Part shown: piece by piece, positions 1 through 11,345 of the stretch
Layout: the number at the start of each line of letters is the position of its first letter
Position numbering within the stretch: position 1 is the first letter of the stretch
Origin: Labia minor
Taxonomy: Eukaryota; Arthropoda; Insecta; Dermaptera; Spongiphoridae
Assembly (NCBI GenBank): GCA_963082975.1
Contig: OY720349.1
Location: 63,362,501 to 63,426,500 of the forward strand
Reading direction: 5' to 3'
Length of the DNA: 64,000 nucleotides
Notes under the pieces: model-generated
Seen by the model: only the letters and a program-made list of their open reading frames with translations
Database searches by the model: none
Told to the model about the DNA's origin: nothing
Translations under genes and position numbers: made by a program

Positions 1-600
1 TTCGCTAAATGAGAGAGGGATGCCGACCCTTCCAATTCTAATCTTGAATTATCCAACTGTATTATCCTTATTGGAATCCGAATAGAATAGTTGGAGATTG
101 GAATTGGCAAGCCCACTGCTAAGGTTAACCAATTCAAAGATATCGATCGCAATGCAATCTTAAGTAAACTCTTGTATAATGACCTAATCAATTAATCCAA
201 TGTCTTAATTTTTTCTGATCCTGATTTCCTCAATGAAATTTGTAGATCACAGAAATCTTGGGATTGAAATTGGAAGTAGGGTTTTATTGTAAAACTCTCT
301 CTTATTATTATTAAGATTATGTTTTGGAAATATTTACATACTGGATCCAAGGATGATCATCTAGTTTATCGAACTTATATTTAAAACTTTAACAATTTTT
401 AAAAAAATTTTCTCTATTTGATAAACATCGTAAACATTAAAATTAAAGTGAATAAGGATGAGGCTGTCTTTATTTAAAATATAATAAAATATTAAATCTT
501 TTTAATATTTTATTAGAATAAAAAAAATCAAATTTTAATGACTTTCGTTAAAATTTGAAAAAAAAAAAATTAAGAGGGTGGTGCTGAAACCTCTTAAGTC
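1..600. other. AT-rich DNA, no gene seen
   Basis: No long open frame, RNA gene or paired terminal repeat is visible. The first 120 bases are somewhat less AT-rich and may be the edge of a feature outside the window. Confidence 0.5.
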
Positions 601-621
601 ACTTCTCTTCACTAATGTGTC

Positions 622-921
622 TTATAAAATTTTTATTAATAATTGAATTCCTTGAATTGAAAGGATACAAAATTTCTGAATGAATTCCAATTTTCTTTCC
701 GTTGTTTTTAATGACTGAGAAAATAAATTTGGAGTATTTCGAAGTTCATGACAAATATTGTTCCATAACTCTACACCGTTCCAACTCATACAGCATTCAA
801 TTGTTTTTTTCTTTTCAATATATTGAAATAACAAAATTGGAAGCAAACAACCCCTAGCGGATGGAATTATTTTGAGAACGCGTAAATTTCCTTTGACTTC
901 TCCATACTTCCGAGATAACAA
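622..921 (-). pseudogene. LINE reverse-transcriptase C-terminal tail, remnant
   Basis: This 99-codon minus-strand frame contains SWNGVELWNNICHELRNTP followed by a SLK element. That resembles the conserved 'G..LWN.LP..LRN...F...LK' ending of the ORF2 protein of CR1/Jockey-like non-LTR retrotransposons. An NLRV motif upstream fits the usual spacing. Nothing upstream on this strand resembles the polymerase core, so it would be a 5'-truncated copy. The match is from memory of the family ending only, and the rest of the frame is diverged. Confidence 0.4.
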
Positions 922-926
922 GGTTC

Positions 927-950
927 ATATATATATATATATATATATAT
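927..950. repeat. (AT)n microsatellite
   Basis: Twelve uninterrupted AT dinucleotides lie just upstream (on the minus strand) of the LINE-like tail. Confidence 0.9.
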
Positions 951-1410
951 GAATGGAGAGAGTAGCGTGCCGTTAAAGTAGTTTAAAAATAAAATAGAAG
1001 TGGAGCAGAGCTGATCCAAGAGGTTGTAGTAGAGAGTATTGCTGGGTTGATGGTGGGGTGGTTGGTTTGGTTATTCGTTTCGTTCGTGTTGCTTTTTGAG
1101 TATGGCTTTACTCCCTTTTGGCCTATAGGGCCTTCCCTCTCTGTTTGTGGTGGTTTATCGATCCTCTCTGCTCTCTTTTGGCTCGAATGCCCTCCGTGAC
1201 CCTTTTGCTTCCATCCTTAGACTTTCCTTACCTTACTTAACCTTCGGTTCATTGCTCACCCTTCCGTCGCTTCATTCCACTCCCCTCCTACTCGCTTACC
1301 TCCTTCTCACTCTATTTCCACATCTCCCTCTCCACGTGTTTAGTTTGATTGATAAATGCAAAGTACGCTTTAGAATATCAAAGCAATTCAAAGGTCGCTC
1401 TTAAAAAAAT
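951..1410. other. GC-richer, pyrimidine-skewed segment of unknown nature
   Basis: Base composition is clearly higher in G+C than the flanks and the plus strand is C+T rich from about 1090 to 1345. An 85-codon plus-strand frame (1147-1404) is low-complexity Leu/Ser/Pro and unconvincing as a protein. The sharp compositional edges suggest an old insertion, possibly an untranslated region of a retroelement. I see no terminal repeats. Confidence 0.35.
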
Positions 1411-3299
1411 ATAAAAAAAAAAGCAGAAGAAGGAATAAATTAAATCAGAAAAAATTCAATTATTATTATATGAAAGAAGGTTCTCTAAAAAAAAGATGAG
1501 TTCACCTCATTTATTTTCCTATAGAAATTAGAAAAAAAATATTTTAAAAAAATGAAGATAAGATGTTAAGAAAGTAACAATTAGTTTTATCAAAAGTAAT
1601 AATGAAAGAAAATAGCACAAGATTAATATAATATATATTACTATTGTATAAAACAAAGGAAGAAGTAGAAAAAAGAAAGTATTTATAAAAGACAATTATA
1701 ATAGTCATCTTAAGCTTGTTAAACTATGCAAAATTTAAACAACGATTCGGGAAAGTGATTATTATTATTATTATTATTATCGATATTTTAATTTGTATAC
1801 CAATATATATATATATTATCTGTTGGTTTAGTCTTCAATTGAAAATGATATAAGATTTACTTTTTATTGAATTAATTGATCAGGTGAGATTTATATTTCA
1901 AAAGCATTATCTAACTTAAACTAATCTCAGGTAGTTTTCCTTATAATACACAGGTTTGGAAAATCATCTTTTAAAAAGCTAAAGAAAAAAAAAAGTTAAA
2001 TGGAAGAGTTAAGAGGATAGGAGAAGAAGGAAGGAGTAAGTGAGTGGGAACATTTTGAATTTTACCTTGTCTCCCCAATTTTTATATTTATTTCAAAATG
2101 TCTTAAAGCAGGAACACTGAAAGTTTAATTATTCATAGCTGGCTTAGTACTCCCCATGTTTACCTAATTTTTAAAGTTAAATAATAAATAAACTCCTTTT
2201 AATCAGTAATTATTTTACTTAAATTAAGGTTGAAGACGATGAGGAGCATATCGAAAAAAGTTACATTCATTTTGTTGATAAATATTGAATCCAAAAAAAA
2301 AATATAATAACTAATAAAAACTATTTAGATAGTAATGCGTAACCCTAGTGATAAAATACTCAAATGAATTATAATTATGGAAAGGGGAGTCGAGAGCCGC
2401 GATGAGAAGTTCAGAAATTTAAAATATAATTTTTATTTATTTCAATGGTGAAAATCTGAGTTTATATCTTTTATATTTCTGTTATCACTCATTTTAGACT
2501 AAAATAAAAAAAACCGTTACAACTGATTGCATCAACAAAAACTTAATTGTTCAAGTTAAATTCATGAGTAATGAATTTTAAATACCCCTTCCAATAAACT
2601 CCCACTATGGAAGCGCTACCCCTTCACCACTTCGACAAAGTATAATTAGAGTGAAAGACTTTTTTTCATTTTATTTGTTTCAACCAAAAGTTTAATGATT
2701 ACTCGTACTACTAATATGTTAAAGAGATGAAAAAGAGGGTGGGGGGATTATAAACGAGGTTCAATTACAGAGAGAGAGACTGAGTCATTAGGTGCTTCTT
2801 CAAAAGCTCTGTTTTAATACAATATCTATTAAATAAACAACAATTGTACACATCTAATTTTAAATTAACTAAATTCTACTAAATAAAATTACACATTACA
2901 TGGATAGATTAAGCAGATCTCAACAAAGATTGTATTATTTTCTTGAAATTTAAAAGAGAATTAAATCATTATTTAAAAATCTATTGTTACTATCTTTTAT
3001 GTATAAAACTGGAATAACTATTTCTCTAAACTATATATTAATAATATAATAATATTGATGTGCAAATACTATTATCATAACCAAAATGGATTTTAAGGAA
3101 TTATCAAATTTTTACCCAAGTTTTTTTAAATTAAGATGTGCTTGTTGTGTGTTATTGTTATTATCGTTTTTCTCTCAAATTATATTATTAAAGAATATCT
3201 AAACATAATTATTATTTTGTCGGTTATTTGAGAACAAGAATAGTTTTGTAATTTAAAATAGGATGCTTGATAGAATTTATGGTCGCAAAAAGATCAATT
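1411..3299. other. AT-rich DNA, no gene seen
   Basis: Only simple sequence is evident, including an (ATT)n run at about 1758-1780. No frame with protein character was recognised. Confidence 0.5.
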
Positions 3300-3535
3300 C
3301 AGAAATGGCATAGAATGTATAATGAGACATTACATGGCCAACATAGTTTGAATTATAAAGTCGAAGAGGTTGTAATGGGCGGGACACGTGGTACAAAAGA
3401 GTGAGATATTTATTTATGGGGAAACGTCCAGTGAGTAGATCAAAGTCATGCTAAATTAAAAATTTATAGGTAGATATAAGACGAAGATAGAAATATGGTG
3501 GCTGTGGCTAAGAATTTTAGGGTTCATTGGTGAGA
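3300..3535 (+). mobile_element. Decayed LINE 3' end
   Basis: Reading the plus strand across frames gives fragments like YNETLHGQ, then LQWAGHVV, followed by spaced basic and W-rich segments. This is the layout of the endings of arthropod non-LTR retrotransposon polymerases (R.RWAGHV.R...GRP..RW.D). Several frame changes separate the pieces, so the copy is old and non-functional. The strand differs from the other LINE tails in the window. Confidence 0.45.
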
Positions 3536-4224
3536 GTTAATTAATAAATAATTAATGTTATTATCATACAAACAATGATAAATAATATACATAAATTCAT
3601 TTTATTATAATCTAAATCTTAGGGTCATTTAAAGAATTCTGAGAAGCGAATGATATCAAATGAGTTCAGCTTGTTTTATTGATTTTAATTAGAAAGAACA
3701 TTTATTTAAATGGAAAATATAGTTAACAGATATGTCTAATATAACTAATCCTAAAAGCCTGGCCCATAAATAAAACAAATCTTAATTTTTCTCAAAATAA
3801 TTAATTAGGTAATTAAATTTATTACTAAATAAAAAAATAATAATTACATAAATTTTTTTAGAAAATTTATTTACAAGAAAAAAATAATCTAAAAATTTTC
3901 AATTTAGTTAAAATTTTATTTAAATTTTAAATTTAGTAATTAATTTTAGAATTTTGTTTATAATTTATAATTTGATTCCAATAATAATGTCAATAAAGAA
4001 AGTTCTATTCACATCCTTTTTAAATTTTAATTTTAGTTGCAATTCACTTTGAAATGACTTTAATAGTAATTCTCAAGAAATGGTATAAATTCTTTATTAT
4101 ATCTTACTAAGAAAATTCTGCTGTTATTGAATATATATTGATAAAAATAGAGGTATAGTATGTTCTTTTAAATTATTTGAATGGCGATTCGGTGAATCAG
4201 ATATTAATATTATCAGCCAAACCC
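3536..4224. other. AT-rich DNA, no gene seen
   Basis: Nothing beyond AT-rich low-complexity sequence is visible. Confidence 0.5.
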
Positions 4225-4290
4225 AATAATAATGATTAATGAATTTTTTTAAATTAATTACCGAGCTGAGGCTCGGGGTCCCGGTACTTT
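4225..4290 (+). repeat. Dispersed repeat end (RepF), copy 1
   Basis: A GC-rich block, CCGAGCTGAGGCTCGG followed by GGTCCCGGTACT, sits in very AT-rich DNA. It recurs in inverted orientation at 54681-54745 with the AT-rich left flank also conserved. The block can fold on itself (CCGAG with CTCGG). It looks like the terminus of a dispersed element, but no partner end was found near either copy. Confidence 0.55.
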
Positions 4291-5213
4291 AAAATAATAA
4301 AAATAAATTAAAAAAAAAAAATTAAATAAAGAAATATAAATAAATTGTCCATTATACATTTAGATATAATCACTGAATTTTAAATAAAAATAGATTATTC
4401 AGATAAATAGAAAATTAATTAAATAATATTCAAACTTTTAAAGTAATCAATATTAATTAAATTTTAAAAAAACTTTGAAAATAAATTAATTTTAAATATA
4501 TTATTTGAAATATTTATATGGTATTTAGGCGGAATTACTTACATTAATATTTAACGAATATTATTACTTATTAATCTAACATTCAGAAATACATGACCTC
4601 CTAAATAACTATTAAATTACTTTAAATAAGAGCCCAACTTATATTATATATATAAATTGAGTAAATTCATGTTCTGAAATTGAAATGAATTCAGTTTTTA
4701 AAAATTTGAGATTATTAGTTAATATTTAAAAAACAAATATATAATTCGAGTAAAATCAAATAATATTTTTTAAGAAAATGAAAATTGAAGTTAAATGATT
4801 TTTTGGTTCTGTTTATTAAATTAAATTATCAACAACAAAAATTCATTGGCTAAAATACACCTAACATCATGTATTATCTACATATTCATAAATAAATAAT
4901 AATTAATGTTAAGTATTTCATAAAATAGAATAATGTTATTATCGACTAAAAATTATGGAGGAAATAAAATTAACTGGAAAATATTTTAGATTATAAATTC
5001 ATAATAAATAACATTTAGAATTTATACATTATTTTATATAATTAAACCTATATAATAAATTTTCATTTCATTTTATAAAATGAAAATGTAATCTCATTAT
5101 AAATTTTGGAATTCAATTGATTAAGAATACATATATTTATACACTTAAATGAAAATAAAATATTTCATTAATTTAATTTTAATAAAAATATATTTACTAA
5201 TTAAATAAAAAAG
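4291..5213. other. AT-rich DNA, no gene seen
   Basis: No supported feature. Confidence 0.5.
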
Positions 5214-5221
5214 GAATAGGG

Positions 5222-5528
5222 CAGGGATGTCCAACACGCGGCCCGCGGGCCGCATTGCGGCCCACTCAAAGTTTTGGTGCGGCCCACTATCGACTCATTT
5301 TGGAGTTAAATTTTAAAGAATTCACACTCCGGCAAAAGACCTATAACTTCGAGGCTATAAAAAAAGGCTGCAACATTCAAAAACAAAAAACCACCTCTAT
5401 CCCCAAAAATCTCCATAAGTTTTGAGACATTCACTAGCTAGGCTTAACATATTCTGGTAATTTTGCGGCCCAGTTAAATATTTAAGTTTGCGATGTGGCC
5501 CATTAAATTAAAAGGTTGGACATCCCTG
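5222..5528. mobile_element. hAT-type MITE with 8-bp target duplication
   Basis: This 307-bp element begins CAGGGATGTCCAAC and ends GTTGGACATCCCTG, short terminal inverted repeats typical of hAT elements. It is flanked on both sides by the identical octamer GAATAGGG (5214-5221 and 5529-5536), the 8-bp target-site duplication of hAT transposition. The interior is GC-richer than the surroundings (repeated 'gcggccca') and has no coding capacity, so it is non-autonomous. The perfect duplication suggests a fairly recent insertion. Confidence 0.93.
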
Positions 5529-5536
5529 GAATAGGG

Positions 5537-7476
5537 TGTAACTAACCAATGGACCAACTATTCTGAAGTTCCTAAATACTCCTCATTAATGTGTAACTAT
5601 AATCAATTTTTGAATTTCCTAATGTATTATTATTTAAAATTCTTATCATACAATCGTAGTTCAAATGGTATCGTCTTGAATTAAGAAACTTATGAATGAA
5701 AGAGATAACTTCTTTAGTTCAGAAGAATTAAAATAAAACATGACATGATATCAAAAATATATTAAAGAAGTTAAAGGATAAGAAATAAAATATTGAAAAC
5801 AGGTGAAGTATAATCAATAAATTTTGAAAAAAATGTATAGATATATTTAAAAATTTTAAAAGACTCAATTAATATCTTTAATAGTTTTTAATATTAAAAT
5901 GTGATATTTTGAAATTAATTTTCTTTAAATTTCTCTAAAATTTAAAATAAACAATTTTTGAAATCATGAATTTCAATTATCAATCTTATCAGAGGATCTG
6001 TCAAAGGAATAATTTTTCATTCGCAAAATCATTAAACTATTTTGTGTGATTCATAGAGAAAAATATCTAAAACTTAGATTTTTTTCGGATTTCAAATTAT
6101 CATTCAGAAGAACATATTTTATTTCCATAAGTTATTACTTTTAATCATCATTCTGTTATGAGTTCTTTATCTTTCTATTTTTATGTTATAAATTTGATTC
6201 GTATTTATTGATTCACTCGTATTTTTTACTTGAAATTTGAAAAGACATCCTAATGTCCACTTAAGTCTCCAGTTATATAAATTTCAAATTGATTAGGTGG
6301 ATGGTATAGATCTCAAGTGGTTGTGCCTTTTTTGAATTGAGATCTTGTTATTGAACATACTTTTTATTTATATTGTTACTTTAAATCCTTTAAATATATA
6401 AGTATATTTTATGGGAATTTCATCCAGATCCAAATTATGTATATAAAATGTATAAATAAATGTGAAAAATATATGTAAATATATAGTATATAGTAGTTTA
6501 TATACTACAATAAATATGAACCTTAAAATTACAAATAATTACTAAATAACACACAATTGAGAAATATAATATATGTATATATATAATCTTTATGCTTACA
6601 ATTAATATGATATAAATAATTCTATTTTAAAATGAGAATGAGATTCCTCTTTGAGGATATTATTAATCTTTTGCATAACATGGCCAGTTAAGAACAAAGA
6701 AAATCCAATATCGGTTTTCGTTGGAATGAAAAATATGTTCACTAACTCAAACTTGTCTTTCTACATTCCCGAAATCATAAAACCAATTTTGGGTTAGATT
6801 CGCCTTTTAAGGGTTAAATAATAATACAAATGAAATAAAAAGTAAATATAAGTTAAAACTAATTATTTTTAAAGCAATTTAGGTATTTATTTAGTACTTA
6901 AGTACTTAAGTTATATTCAAAAATAAAATTGGATAAGTGAGATAGAGAGAGAGAGAGAAAGTCAAAAATTCAAAATATTAGAACTAGATTTATACTTTTC
7001 TTAAGTAAAAATTTATTTTTTATTATCTATTATTTTTCTAAAGATGATTTTTTTACTTGTTTCGTACAATATTTAATTACTAATAAAGAATCTACCTAGT
7101 TAAATAAATTAAACAAAAAAAGTTGTTATTTATAAATCAAACTTGGTTTTATTTATTTTTCATATGTTTATATTTTTTGAGTCGATATTATTTACTGTTA
7201 AGTTGATTTACTTATATTCAAAAAGTTTTCTGTTTTTTTGTTTTTTTTTTTTTTTTTTTGGTTGTTTTTAATTTTTCTACATTTTCCACAAATGAATGTA
7301 ATTAATTTTAATTAATATATACCAATTAATTAATTAATTATACTGATCAACTATATACTTACAAAAACAAAAACACACAAAATGTATCATATTAAATGTG
7401 AATAAATAAATGTGTAATATGGGTCTAGAGATCCATAGAACCAATAAAAAATATTAAAATTAATGAACAAGACTAA
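5537..7476. other. AT-rich DNA, no gene seen
   Basis: The stretch contains a short (GA)n run at about 6944-6958 and a long T-run at about 7237-7260 that could mark an old retroposed tail. No protein-like frame was seen. Confidence 0.5.
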
Positions 7477-7626
7477 TTAAGGTAGAGGAGGGTAATTTCG
7501 TCACTATTTTTAAAAACCCTTAATTATAAGATTATAGGACCCATCAGTATTGAATGAAATTTACTTTTTGAAATTTGGGACCTTTGAAAAGCCCTATTTA
7601 CAAAAATTATGGTGCCACGTTTCAGT

Positions 7627-7660
7627 ATGGCGGACACAAAAAATTCCGAATCAAGCATTG
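7627..7660 (+). CDS. Possible short first coding exon inside the TTAA element
   Basis: ATGGCGGACAC opens an 11-codon frame (MADTKNSESSI plus one base) that runs into a strong splice donor, GGTGAGTATC. The segment is less AT-rich than its surroundings. It could be the first exon of a host gene captured by, or preceding, the element, or of the element's own lost transposase. No downstream exon was recognised, so this is a weak call based only on start context, frame and donor. Confidence 0.22.
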
Positions 7661-8016
7661 GTGAGTATCTCTTTGTTTTATTAAATTTCTTAGCATTTTT
7701 CATAATAATTTAATACTGTTTCATAAGATTTTAGCTGTCAACTTTTAAGCTTTATTCTCAACGGGGCGTTTTTTTAGAATCTAACTATTTATTCAAAGCA
7801 ACAAAATGTGGTTATAAAGGCTTGGGGCTTCTTTAGGGGGGAAGGGGGTGACGATAATACAACCAGTAGACTTGATGTATTGAATTTCGTCAGTGTGACG
7901 ATTTTATCTTAAATTTATAATTATTCGACTTGATGTTAAATCGTCAGTCACTTGCTTTAACCACTTAATGGTTTTTTTTTGCGAAATGAGGTAAAAAAGG
8001 CAGTTACCAGTCAACC

Positions 8017-8083
8017 TTTCAGCGATTCAATAAAGTTAAAATTCTATATATAGAAATTTTATATAATTTTTAATCATGTGAAA
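8017..8083 (+). repeat. RepC fragment
   Basis: About 65 bases match the RepC module seen at about 44480-44550 and in reverse at about 49045-49115 (core: cagcgattcaat, attctatatata, taatcatgtgaaa). It is a diverged, short piece lying inside the TTAA element. Confidence 0.6.
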
Positions 8084-8492
8084 CCCTTTGAAAGCAATTA
8101 TTGGTCACATAAACACTCCAAAGAAAACCAGTTAGACGCGAAATGTATACATGGTGGATGAACTTTCAATTTTTTTTAGATTAGATTAGATGGAATTTAA
8201 TTGTATTTAGATGTAATTAATTTAAATAAAAATTTCATTTTGATTCAGTTAAGTGAAAAGTTGCTTTTTTACCCATTAGATTTTTGAGCAGAGGGAATCC
8301 TAAGTAGTAAAATGTGAGTGACGAAATTACATACAATTATGACGAAATTACCTACATTTCAGGAAATGCTTAATTTTCTTCCAAAATTTCTGGTATCAGT
8401 ATCAATTAGCATATATGAAAATTAACATGGCAGCATTAGGATCCGTGTACAAAAATTGCTTAGGGTGACGAAATTACCCTCCTTTCCCTTAA

Positions 8493-9269
8493 ATAAACTA
8501 CTTTAGAATTGATTTTATTTTTTAAATCACTTTAATTTATTTAATGAAATAATATCCTTATTTTTTTGACCTTATTGTTATGGTTTTCAAGTGAAGTAAA
8601 AATCAATAGTATTCAGATTTATTTAATTGAACATAATTGAGTATTTTTTAAAAATACGGAAATTTATTGAAATAAAAATATTTATAAACAAGCCGGGTAA
8701 AGTTTAATGTTTAAAATAATATTTATTTATTTTTTATCAACACTAGGCATGGTACGGTTTTCTGAGAGTGAGGGAGACTTAAAAACAAACACATTTGTGT
8801 ATTAGAGGATTTTGAAACGTACATTAAGGAAATTTACAATAATAATTTCAAGAATTTATAACAATTAAATATTTTTTTAATTCAACCGAAATTGTAAAAT
8901 GCAATTCAATGTAACTGAAAACAAATGGAATCGAATTCAGATCAATTATAGTTGTAAATTATAATGAATATTTATGAAATTATGAAAAGCATAAAATGTA
9001 GAAATGTGAAAATTGCTTTACGACTTTCATCTCTTCTAAATCTAGTATATCGATTGAATTTTGATTTGATGAATTCATTTATAAAACATTTTAATGACTT
9101 TTGAATAATGAATTATTTTTTAATGAAGGCGGTTTAAAATATTCAAAGTAACATTATGAAAGAAGAGCTGATATTAAATTATTATTACAGTTGAATTGAG
9201 TAAAACAAAGAAGGTTATATAAACATAAAGCATTTATAAATTTATACAAAGGGCATAAATGTATAATAG

Positions 9270-9310
<41 letters not shown>

Positions 9311-10201
9311 TATATTGTTCTATTAATGAAGTGCCGATTAAAAAAAAAATCTCTTCTATTTTATTTTGTTAAAAGAGATTGTTATTTATGTGCTTTACCA
9401 TGATAGTTGTCCATTAATATAATTTGCAAACTAATGAATTGAATTTGCATATTAGTCTTGAGATTTACTAAACCTTGAAATATCTCCTAAGGGTTCACAA
9501 CTCTTGTTACTTCCCTAAATGAAGAAACTTAATTTACATCTTGTTAATATTATCTAAAAGCTGAATGAATACGGTTTATATAATTTTCAAGATAATCTTT
9601 TTTTATCTATGAAAATGATTTAATCCACTTTATCATCTTATTCTATCATGTAGTCAGGATGGTTTAAATAAATAAAAACAAACTATCATGTATATTTTAT
9701 CTAAGAGGGAATATGATACACATATTATAACATAAACAAACTTGTTTACGCTTATTCATTTATTGTTTAAATATGTTTTAATAAATCTACTATGTATGTA
9801 TCATAGATCCATTAACTTTCGCAAATATTTTAAAATTCTGTAAATCCTATATTCCCTTGTTCTATTTTCTTAAAAAAACCTTTCTTAAGTAAATCTACTA
9901 AATAATGATGTTTTGAATTTGAGATATTCTGCAAATTAAAAACAGAATTCCCTCAACATTAGAATAGCATTGATGATATGTACTCCACATTTCTAATGTT
10001 CTATTCTATAAGATGTTTTATTTAATAAATTCTATAGAATATTGTTTCTAGGGTAGATATTTGCATTAAACTCAAACTTATGCAAGGTGGATGAAACGAT
10101 GAAGAAGTATCTATTTAAGGGTTTACCTGTATCTCTAGTACCAAATACACTATAAATGTCAATTATATAAAATCATTCCTATAAATTCTAAATGCCTTTC
10201 C
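8493..10201. other. AT-rich DNA, no gene seen
   Basis: Includes a long (TA)n tract at about 9272-9308. No coding or RNA feature was recognised. Confidence 0.5.
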
Positions 10202-10204
10202 TTA

Positions 10205-10476
10205 AGCCCAATTTACACGGGCTTAATACAAGTCATTAGTTCAGGGGTGGGCAAATTCTTTTAAGCGCGGGCTTTTTGAACACCCGCCGGCCCGTTGAAA
10301 AAGTTGGCTCTTATTTTGATTTTTCGTTCAATATGTCTCTAAAAAAAAAAAGATAAATTTTTTTATTAGTGTCCTCCGGCCCGGAAGACATTTTGAAAAT
10401 TTCATTTTGGCCGCGCTTAAAAGTATTTGCCCACCCCTGAACTAATGACAAGTACTAAGCCCGTGTTAATTGGGCT
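10205..10476. mobile_element. Composite foldback: Harbinger-like ends around a hAT-like core
   Basis: The outer inverted repeats begin AGCCCAATT and end AATTGGGCT and are flanked by the direct trinucleotide TTA (10202-10204 and 10477-10479), matching the 3-bp target duplication of PIF/Harbinger elements. The outer arms are about 37 bp (through GTCATTAGTT). Directly inside lies a second set of inverted repeats starting CAGGGGTGGGCAAAT (10242) and ending at 10439, typical of hAT termini. The bases beside the inner core (CATTAGTT and AACTAATG) are reverse complements, not direct repeats. The inner unit therefore lacks its own hAT duplication, and the whole behaves as one long foldback. Confidence 0.82.
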
Positions 10477-10627
10477 TTAGTTGAAGCTATGTACTAAAAA
10501 CTAGATTATATCCTTCTTTTTTCCCTCTTTACTAAATTATTTACAATATATATGTATCATTTATAAATTATATATTTATATTTTTATAATGAAAATTAAA
10601 AAACCAAATATAAAAATATATTTAAAA

Positions 10628-11120
10628 TATGAGCTGTGTCCAGGCACAGAACCGACCAACGATTTGAAATAAATTAATTTCCAAATAACATAAATATATA
10701 TTGATATACATATATAGTATAACAAAAAATATTCTTTTTTAAACTTGAATTAAAATGATTAAATTATATTATCTTAGTTTTTATTTTTAGTTTAATTAAT
10801 CAATTATTTATCAATACTAAATTTTAAGTGAAATATTTTCTGACAATGAATATAAAATTAATACTTTGTAAACTACCACTTCACCCAGTCTCCGGATATA
10901 CACCAAAAGTTAATGAATTCATGCTACTGATGCATTAAGAAAATATACCAAATTTTATCAAAATCCGTTCAGTCGTTCAATCTGTCTGTACGGACACACA
11001 ACGGACAGACGGACAGACATCATGCTAAAAATACTTTTTCTGTATGTAAAAATTTCCACATGTGATATTTGGTGTGAAAACACTACATTCCCTTCCTATC
11101 GTCGGTCGGTAAAAATGATA
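10628..11120 (-). repeat. RepA copy (divergent subfamily)
   Basis: RepA is the most frequent dispersed repeat here. I define its plus orientation as starting TTTTTACCGACCGACGATAG and ending in a hairpin (GACCTGGCCACAGGTC). This minus-strand copy keeps both ends in diverged form, the 'aaaatccgtt' module, a (GACA/GACG) tract and 'catgctaaaaatac'. It shares an AT-rich middle with the copy at 46005-46461. Class unknown; no protein coding is evident. Confidence 0.75.
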
Positions 11121-11194
11121 AGTATGGATATTTAAAAATGAATAAAATTAAAAATATGGAACAATTTATTAATTATATATAAATATATATATAC

Positions 11195-11345
11195 AGTGCC
11201 AAATTAAAGGGCCCCACTGCCAGGGCGCCAAATTTTGAGGGGTACCGATATTAAAATAAAATATTTTTTTTACATTCATTATTTAAAATATAATTTGTAT
11301 GAAAGGGTGCCAAATTTTGTTTTCCAGAAGCAATCAAAACACTAG
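11195..11345. repeat. Old MITE-like fragment
   Basis: A CAGTGCCAAATTAAAGGGCC start and two copies of 'gccaaatttt' with a GC-rich neighbourhood resemble the interior of hAT-type MITEs such as the one at 29978-30152. The second end and target duplications are not clear, so this is a low-confidence fragment call. Confidence 0.35.

Larger units (their letters stand above)
7481..8488. mobile_element. TTAA-flanked inverted-repeat element of about 1 kb
   Basis: The ends are inverted copies: GGTAGAGGAGGGTAATTTCG on the left and, read from the other strand, GGGAAAGGAGGGTAATTTCG on the right. TTAA sits at both outer edges (7477-7480 and 8489-8492). The motif TGACGAAATTAC recurs inside near the right end (about 8323 and 8341), and a variant near 7885. 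TTAA targets are the hallmark of piggyBac-like elements, but the ends do not start with CCC, so family assignment is open. An internal exon-like ATG segment and a RepC fragment are listed separately. Confidence 0.7.

Noticed and set aside
622-921. Host gene coding a 99-residue protein
   Set aside because: The only recognisable motif (GVELWNN...LRNTP) is typical of LINE polymerase ends.
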